Positions 59,934 to 64,000 of a stretch of 64,000 nt of DNA are shown here, in pieces (within the stretch, counting starts at the first letter, position 1; each line of letters starts with the position of its first letter). Source of the DNA: Ferrovibrio xuzhouensis. Its GTDB lineage: Bacteria > Pseudomonadota > Alphaproteobacteria > Ferrovibrionales > Ferrovibrionaceae. Made by a program: the position numbers and the translations under genes. Location of the stretch: the NCBI RefSeq assembly GCF_042648965.1, contig NZ_JBHRYJ010000001.1, positions 1,550,001 to 1,614,000 of the forward strand. The letters run 5' to 3'. The notes under the pieces are model-generated. The model was not told where the DNA came from. It ran no database searches and saw only the letters and a list, made by a program, of their open reading frames with translations.

Positions 59934-62066
59934 ATGCGCGTCCTGTCCCGGCTGAATATCGGCCCCCGTATCTATGTCGTCATCATCCTGATGGCGGCCC
60001 TGACCACCGGCATCGGCTGGATGGGCATCTACGCCATGGACCGCTTCCAGGGTCGCACCAACGAGATGTCGGCCCTGACCGAGCGCGCGCTGATGAGCGA
60101 GCGCGTCGCCCGCCAGGTGGCGCAGATCGAGGCGCAGAGCCGCGGCATCTATGCCGCGCAGAACCCCGAGCAGATCAGCCAGTATGCCGCCGCGATGGCC
60201 GACAGCATCGCCGCCATCGAGAAGCAGATGACGTATTGGGAAGCCATGCTGCCGCCCGACGTGCGCCAGAGCTTCGCCGAGCAGGTCAAGGCGCCGATGC
60301 TGTCGTATTTCAACACCCGCCGCATGGTCGCCTCGACCGCGCTCAAGGAAGGCGTTGCCGCCGCGATGACCGTCGGCGAAGACGACACCGTCGTCGGCAT
60401 GCGCAAGCGCATGGTCTCCGCGCTCAGCGCCGCCAGCGAGCGCAACGGCAAGCTGGTCACCGACATGAACGGCCAGCTCACCGCCTTCTATAACGAACAG
60501 CGGCCGATGATGATGGCGATAACCGCCGCCGGGGTCGTGCTGGCGCTGCTGATTGCCGTGCTGATCACCGTGCTCACCATCACCCGGCCGATCACCCGCA
60601 TCACCGGCACCATGCGCAAGCTGGCCGATGGCAACCTCGAGACCGCCGTCGACGGCGCCGAGCGCGGCGACGAGATTGGCGCCATGGCGCGGACTGTGCA
60701 GGTCTTCAAGGACAACATGGTTGCCCGCGCCCAGGCCGAGGCCGATATCGCCGAGCAGCGCCGCGTGGCGGAAGAGCAGCGCATGGCCCGAGAGGCGCGC
60801 GAGCGTGCGGCGATCACCGAGATTTCCGATCTCTGCGACCGCATGGCTGCCGGCGATCTCGCCTCGCGGCTCGACGAGGCCGGCAAGGACGGCTTCCTGC
60901 TGACCATGAGCCAGCGGCTGAACGGCCTCGCCGGCATGCTGCAGGCGATGACCGGCGAGCTGGCCACCATCACCGGCGCGCTGGCCGACGGCGATGTCAC
61001 CCGCCAGGTCGCGGGCGATTATGCCGGCGTGTTCGGCGAGCTGAAGGCCGGCGTCAACCGCATGGCCGATACGCTGAAGGATTTCGCCGGCCGCCTGCGT
61101 GGCAGTGCGTCAGCCGTACGCGATGCCTCGGGCGAGATTTCGTCCGGCAGCCAGGATCTGGCCAGCCGCACGGAATCGCAGGCCGCCAGCATCGAAGAGA
61201 CGGCGGCGTCGATGCACGAGATCACCGCGACCGTGAAACAGAACGCCGACAACGCCCAGGCCGCCAGCCAGCTGGCGACGGTGGCGCGTGACACGGCGGA
61301 AAAGGGTGGCAGCGTGGTGGCCGACGCGGTCAGTGCCGTCAGCCGCATCGAGGGCAGCGCGCAGAAGATTTCCGACATCGTGTCGCTGATCGACGAGATC
61401 GCCTTCCAGACCAACCTGCTGGCGCTCAATGCCTCGGTCGAGGCCGCCCGTGCCGGCGAGGCCGGCAAGGGCTTTGCCGTGGTCGCCCAGGAAGTCCGTG
61501 CGCTGGCGCAGCGTTCGGCCAATGCGTCCAAGGACATCAAGGGCCTGATCAGCGAATCCAATGCCCAGGTCAAGACCGGGGCCCAGCTGGTCAACCAGAC
61601 CGGTGCCTCGCTGACCGAGATCGTCGGCGCAGTAAAGAAAGTGGCCGATATCGTCGCCGAGATCGCCGCAGCCTCGCGCGAGCAGGCCACCGGCCTCGAG
61701 CAGGTCAATACCGCGGTCGCCAGCATGGACGAGATGACCCAGCGCAACGGTGCATTGGTGGAAGAGACCTCGGCGGCCGCCCAGGCGCTGTCGGGGCAGG
61801 CCGGCGAGCTCGCCGAGCTGGTCGCCTTCTTCCGCACCGGCGATGCGCCGGCCACTGCGCCGGCGCCGCGCCCGGCACCGAAACTGGTGACAACCGAACC
61901 AAAAGCCGCGGCGGCAAAGCCCGCAGCAAAGGTGGCTGGGGCGAAACCGGCACCTGCGCACCCCGCAGCCGTGCGCCCCGCTGCCGTGAAAAAGGCACCC
62001 CCGCCGGTGGCCGGCAATACCGCGCTGGCCATGGCCGACGACCAGGACGACTGGCAGGAATTCTGA
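59934..62066 (+). CDS. Methyl-accepting chemotaxis protein with CheR-binding tail
   Basis: 710 aa, AGGAGAAGG before the ATG. TM1 about 10-33, four-helix-type periplasmic sensor to about 190, TM2 about 191-217, HAMP segments (RGDEIGAMARTVQVFKDNM; MAAGDLASRLDEAG; ADGDVTRQVAGDYAG), then a signalling hairpin nearly identical to that of the 21009-22934 receptor. An Ala/Pro/Lys-rich linker ends in DWQEF, matching the xWxxF pentapeptide that tethers CheR/CheB. Followed 13 bp later by cheW. Confidence 0.93.
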   Translation: MRVLSRLNIGPRIYVVIILMAALTTGIGWMGIYAMDRFQGRTNEMSALTERALMSERVARQVAQIEAQSRGIYAAQNPEQISQYAAAMADSIAAIEKQMTYWEAMLPPDVRQSFAEQVKAPMLSYFNTRRMVASTALKEGVAAAMTVGEDDTVVGMRKRMVSALSAASERNGKLVTDMNGQLTAFYNEQRPMMMAITAAGVVLALLIAVLITVLTITRPITRITGTMRKLADGNLETAVDGAERGDEIGAMARTVQVFKDNMVARAQAEADIAEQRRVAEEQRMAREARERAAITEISDLCDRMAAGDLASRLDEAGKDGFLLTMSQRLNGLAGMLQAMTGELATITGALADGDVTRQVAGDYAGVFGELKAGVNRMADTLKDFAGRLRGSASAVRDASGEISSGSQDLASRTESQAASIEETAASMHEITATVKQNADNAQAASQLATVARDTAEKGGSVVADAVSAVSRIEGSAQKISDIVSLIDEIAFQTNLLALNASVEAARAGEAGKGFAVVAQEVRALAQRSANASKDIKGLISESNAQVKTGAQLVNQTGASLTEIVGAVKKVADIVAEIAAASREQATGLEQVNTAVASMDEMTQRNGALVEETSAAAQALSGQAGELAELVAFFRTGDAPATAPAPRPAPKLVTTEPKAAAAKPAAKVAGAKPAPAHPAAVRPAAVKKAPPPVAGNTALAMADDQDDWQEF

Positions 62067-62079
62067 GGAGACCGATCCC

Positions 62080-62532
62080 ATGAGCACGAGCGAATACCTG
62101 ACCTTCGCCATCGCCGGCCAGGACTATGGCGCCGCCATTCTGGCGGTGCGCGAAATCCGTGGCTGGACCGCCGAGACCCCCCTGCCGAACGCGCCGGCCG
62201 GGGTGCGCGGCATCATCAACCTGCGTGGCCAGGTGGTGCCGATCTTCGACCTGCGCGTCCGGCTCGGCGCCGCGGCGACGCCGCCGACCGCCACCCATGT
62301 GGTGATCGTGGTGGAGGCCGCCGCCGGCCAGTTCGGCCTGCTGGTCGACAGCGTGTCGGACATCCTGACGCTGGACGATGCCGAGCTGCAGCCGGTGCCG
62401 CCGGCCGCCACCGACGGCAACGGCCTGCTGCTGGCACTGGCCGCACGCGCGGAGCGCATGGTCTCGCTGCTCGATCTCGACCGTCTGGTCAGCGGGGCCG
62501 AGACCCAGCTGCTGCTGGAAGAGGCCGCCTGA
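62080..62532 (+). CDS. cheW: CheW chemotaxis coupling protein
   Basis: 150 aa. Typical CheW: YLTFAIAGQDYGAAILAVREIRG, GVRGIINLRGQVVPIFDLRVRLG, VSDILTLDDAELQPVP. It links receptors to CheA. The immediate pairing with a chemoreceptor and absence of cheA nearby suggest an accessory CheW serving this receptor. Its terminator lies at 62560-62590. Confidence 0.94.
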   Translation: MSTSEYLTFAIAGQDYGAAILAVREIRGWTAETPLPNAPAGVRGIINLRGQVVPIFDLRVRLGAAATPPTATHVVIVVEAAAGQFGLLVDSVSDILTLDDAELQPVPPAATDGNGLLLALAARAERMVSLLDLDRLVSGAETQLLLEEAA

Positions 62533-62559
62533 GCGTCAGGCCGGATTGAATCCCATGCT

Positions 62560-62590
62560 AAGGCGGGCCGCGATGCCCGCCTTTCTTTTT
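62560..62590 (+). terminator. Intrinsic terminator after cheW
   Basis: Stem AAGGCGGGC (62560-62568) / GCCCGCCTT (62575-62583), followed by TCTTTTTT. It separates the chemotaxis pair from the convergent permease gene. Confidence 0.9.
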
Positions 62591-62595
62591 TGTGG

Positions 62596-63456
62596 CTAGC
62601 GGATGCCCGCGCGCATGAAGCTCTGCACGAACTGGCGCTGGAACAGCAGGAAGGCGATCAGCAGCGGTGCCGCGGTCAGCAATGTGGCGGCGCAGATCAC
62701 CGACCAGTCGATGCCCTGGTCGGTGCCGGCGAAGACTGACAGGCCGACGGTGAGCGGCCGCGTCTCGACCGAATTGGTGATGATCAGCGGCCACAGGAAG
62801 TTGTTCCAGTGATAGCTGACCGAGACGAGGCCATAGGCGAGATAGACCGGCCGCGCCAACGGCACATAGACCCGCCACAACACACCCAGCGCGCCGCAGC
62901 CTTCGAGACGGGCGGCCTCCTCCAGCTCCCCTGGCACCGTCTTGAAGGCCTGGCGTAGCAGGAAGATGCCGAAGCCCGAGGCCATGTAGGGCAGCGCGAT
63001 CCCGGCGATGCTGTCGACCAGGCCGAGCTGATGCATGGTGCGGTAATTCTCCACCAGCAGCATGTCGGGCATCATCATCAGCTGCACCAGCACCAGGGCG
63101 AAGGCCACATTGCTGCCGCGAAAGCTGAACCGCGCGAAGGCGTAGGCGGCCAGCGTGCAGAGCAGGAACTGGCCGGCAAGAATGGCCGTCACCAGGATGA
63201 CCGTGTTGAGCACATAGCGCGGGAATGGCGCCGAGTTCCAGGCGGCGGTGAAATTCTCCAGCGTCAGCGGCGCCAGCGGGTCGAAATGCGCCGAGAAGGC
63301 GGCGGGATGGAAGGCGGTCCAGATCGCGTAGAGCAGCGGCAGCAGCCAGAGCAGGCCGAGCAGCCAGGCCGCGGCGCCATTCAGCACGACATCGGCGCGG
63401 AGCGGCCGTGGCCGTGCCACCGCCGGCGATGCCGCCATGTCGAGTGCCGCCGTCAC
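62596..63456 (-). CDS. Carbohydrate-type ABC transporter permease (MalG/UgpE-like)
   Basis: 286 aa, GTG start overlapping the upstream permease stop by four bases; ATG 63438 is an alternative. Six membrane helices; EAA loop ELEEAARLEGCGALGVLWRVYVPLARP, followed by YHWNNFLWPLIIT, typical of the MalG/UgpE class. Pairs with the 63453-64000 product. Binding protein and ATPase must lie beyond the window. Confidence 0.88.
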   Translation of the reverse strand: MTAALDMAASPAVARPRPLRADVVLNGAAAWLLGLLWLLPLLYAIWTAFHPAAFSAHFDPLAPLTLENFTAAWNSAPFPRYVLNTVILVTAILAGQFLLCTLAAYAFARFSFRGSNVAFALVLVQLMMMPDMLLVENYRTMHQLGLVDSIAGIALPYMASGFGIFLLRQAFKTVPGELEEAARLEGCGALGVLWRVYVPLARPVYLAYGLVSVSYHWNNFLWPLIITNSVETRPLTVGLSVFAGTDQGIDWSVICAATLLTAAPLLIAFLLFQRQFVQSFMRAGIR

Positions 63457-64000
63457 CGGTAGTGGATCCGCTTTTCGAGCAGGCCGAACTGCACCACGGC
63501 CAGCAGGGCCAGCAAAGCCAGCAGCACCATGGTCAGCGCCGCGGCGTAACCCTGGTCCCAGAACTTGAAGCCGGTCTCGAAGATGTAGAACAGCAGCAGG
63601 GTCGAGGCATTGTCCGGCCCGCCGCGCGTCATCACCACCACATGGTCGACGACGCGGAAGGCATTGATCACCGCATTGACCAGCACGAACAGCGTCGTTG
63701 GCATCAAGAGCGGAAAGGTGATGCGGCGGAAGATGTGCCAGCGGCCGGCGCCTTCCATGGCGGCAGCCTCGGCCAGGTCAGGCGAAATCTGCTGCAGGGC
63801 GGCGAGGTAGAAGATCATGAAGAAGCCGGCCTCCTTCCACACGCTGACCGCCATCAGGCACCACAGCGCCGTGTCGCGGCTGCCCAGCCAGTTGACGGCG
63901 GGCAGGCCGAACAGGCCGCGGATCTGGTCGAGCAGGCCGTAATCGGGGGTGTAGAAAAACAGCCAGATATTGGCGACCGCGATCATCGGCAGGATGGTCG
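63453..64000 (-). CDS. Carbohydrate-type ABC transporter permease (UgpA/MalF-like), partial
   Basis: The frame is open to the window edge; the visible 182 codons are the C-terminal part, and the first in-frame Met (63986) is internal to the family. EAA loop DLAEAAAMEGAGRWHIFRRITFPLL; then MTRGGPDNASTLLLFYIFETGF, a MalF/UgpA motif. Partner of the 62596-63456 permease. Substrate not determinable here. Confidence 0.88.
   Translation of the reverse strand, partial: TILPMIAVANIWLFFYTPDYGLLDQIRGLFGLPAVNWLGSRDTALWCLMAVSVWKEAGFFMIFYLAALQQISPDLAEAAAMEGAGRWHIFRRITFPLLMPTTLFVLVNAVINAFRVVDHVVVMTRGGPDNASTLLLFYIFETGFKFWDQGYAAALTMVLLALLALLAVVQFGLLEKRIHYR

Overview
The window is a GC-rich chromosomal segment with densely packed genes. 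Gene content points to a free-living, motile alphaproteobacterium, probably near Rhodospirillales: a FixK-like regulator, a FixL-like PAS kinase, a Suv3-type helicase, two large chemoreceptors, B12-dependent methylmalonyl-CoA mutase, KdpFABCDE and several ABC importers. The assignment is inferred from gene content only. There are no rRNA genes and no CRISPR array; one tRNA-Arg(CCT) is present.

1-4.8 kb: end of a single-domain response regulator, a convergent FixK/FNR-type regulator, an AhpD-like protein with a peroxiredoxin, a LysR regulator, and a DeoR/GlpR-type regulator preceded by two matching palindromes. 4.8-9.5 kb: ABC importer (binding protein, two permeases, ATPase) with a GpdQ-like phosphodiesterase that keeps nearly all family metal ligands; together with the DeoR protein this looks like uptake and hydrolysis of phosphodiesters. 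9.5-20.4 kb: CHAD protein, GNAT-nitrilase fusion, a hybrid kinase with two FixL-type PAS domains and a divergent receiver protein, GMC oxidoreductase, MAPEG protein, methylmalonyl-CoA mutase. 21-24.5 kb: chemoreceptor and membrane histidine kinase. 24.5-27.7 kb: ModE-like regulator and modABC with a clear ModE-type operator. 27.8-31.9 kb: thioesterase, helicase, two small unknown proteins.

31.9-34.6 kb is a decaying zone: a duplicated helicase tail, a truncated SDR gene, and a histidine-kinase gene split by a 676-bp element. The element has 18-bp terminal inverted repeats and an 8-bp target duplication, and carries two small ORFs but no transposase. Removing it restores the kinase reading frame exactly. 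34.7-42.9 kb: tRNA-Arg and the kdp operon, led by a 27-codon membrane ORF. 43-48 kb: three glycosyltransferases.

48.1-54.4 kb is the most unusual locus: nine tightly packed genes under an AraC-type regulator. They encode two DUF2589 proteins, four small proteins (one membrane, one secreted), a GH19 lysozyme/endolysin with a peptidoglycan-binding domain, and two tandem YopT-like (C58) cysteine proteases with intact Cys-His-Asp motifs. This may be an effector or release system that has not been described; its function is inferred. 54.7-64 kb: FAD monooxygenase, MarR-FUSC efflux pair with a 31-bp operator over the start codon, DUF1328 protein with tandem UUCG terminators, Gfo/Idh/MocA oxidoreductase, chemoreceptor plus CheW, and two sugar-type ABC permeases running off the edge.
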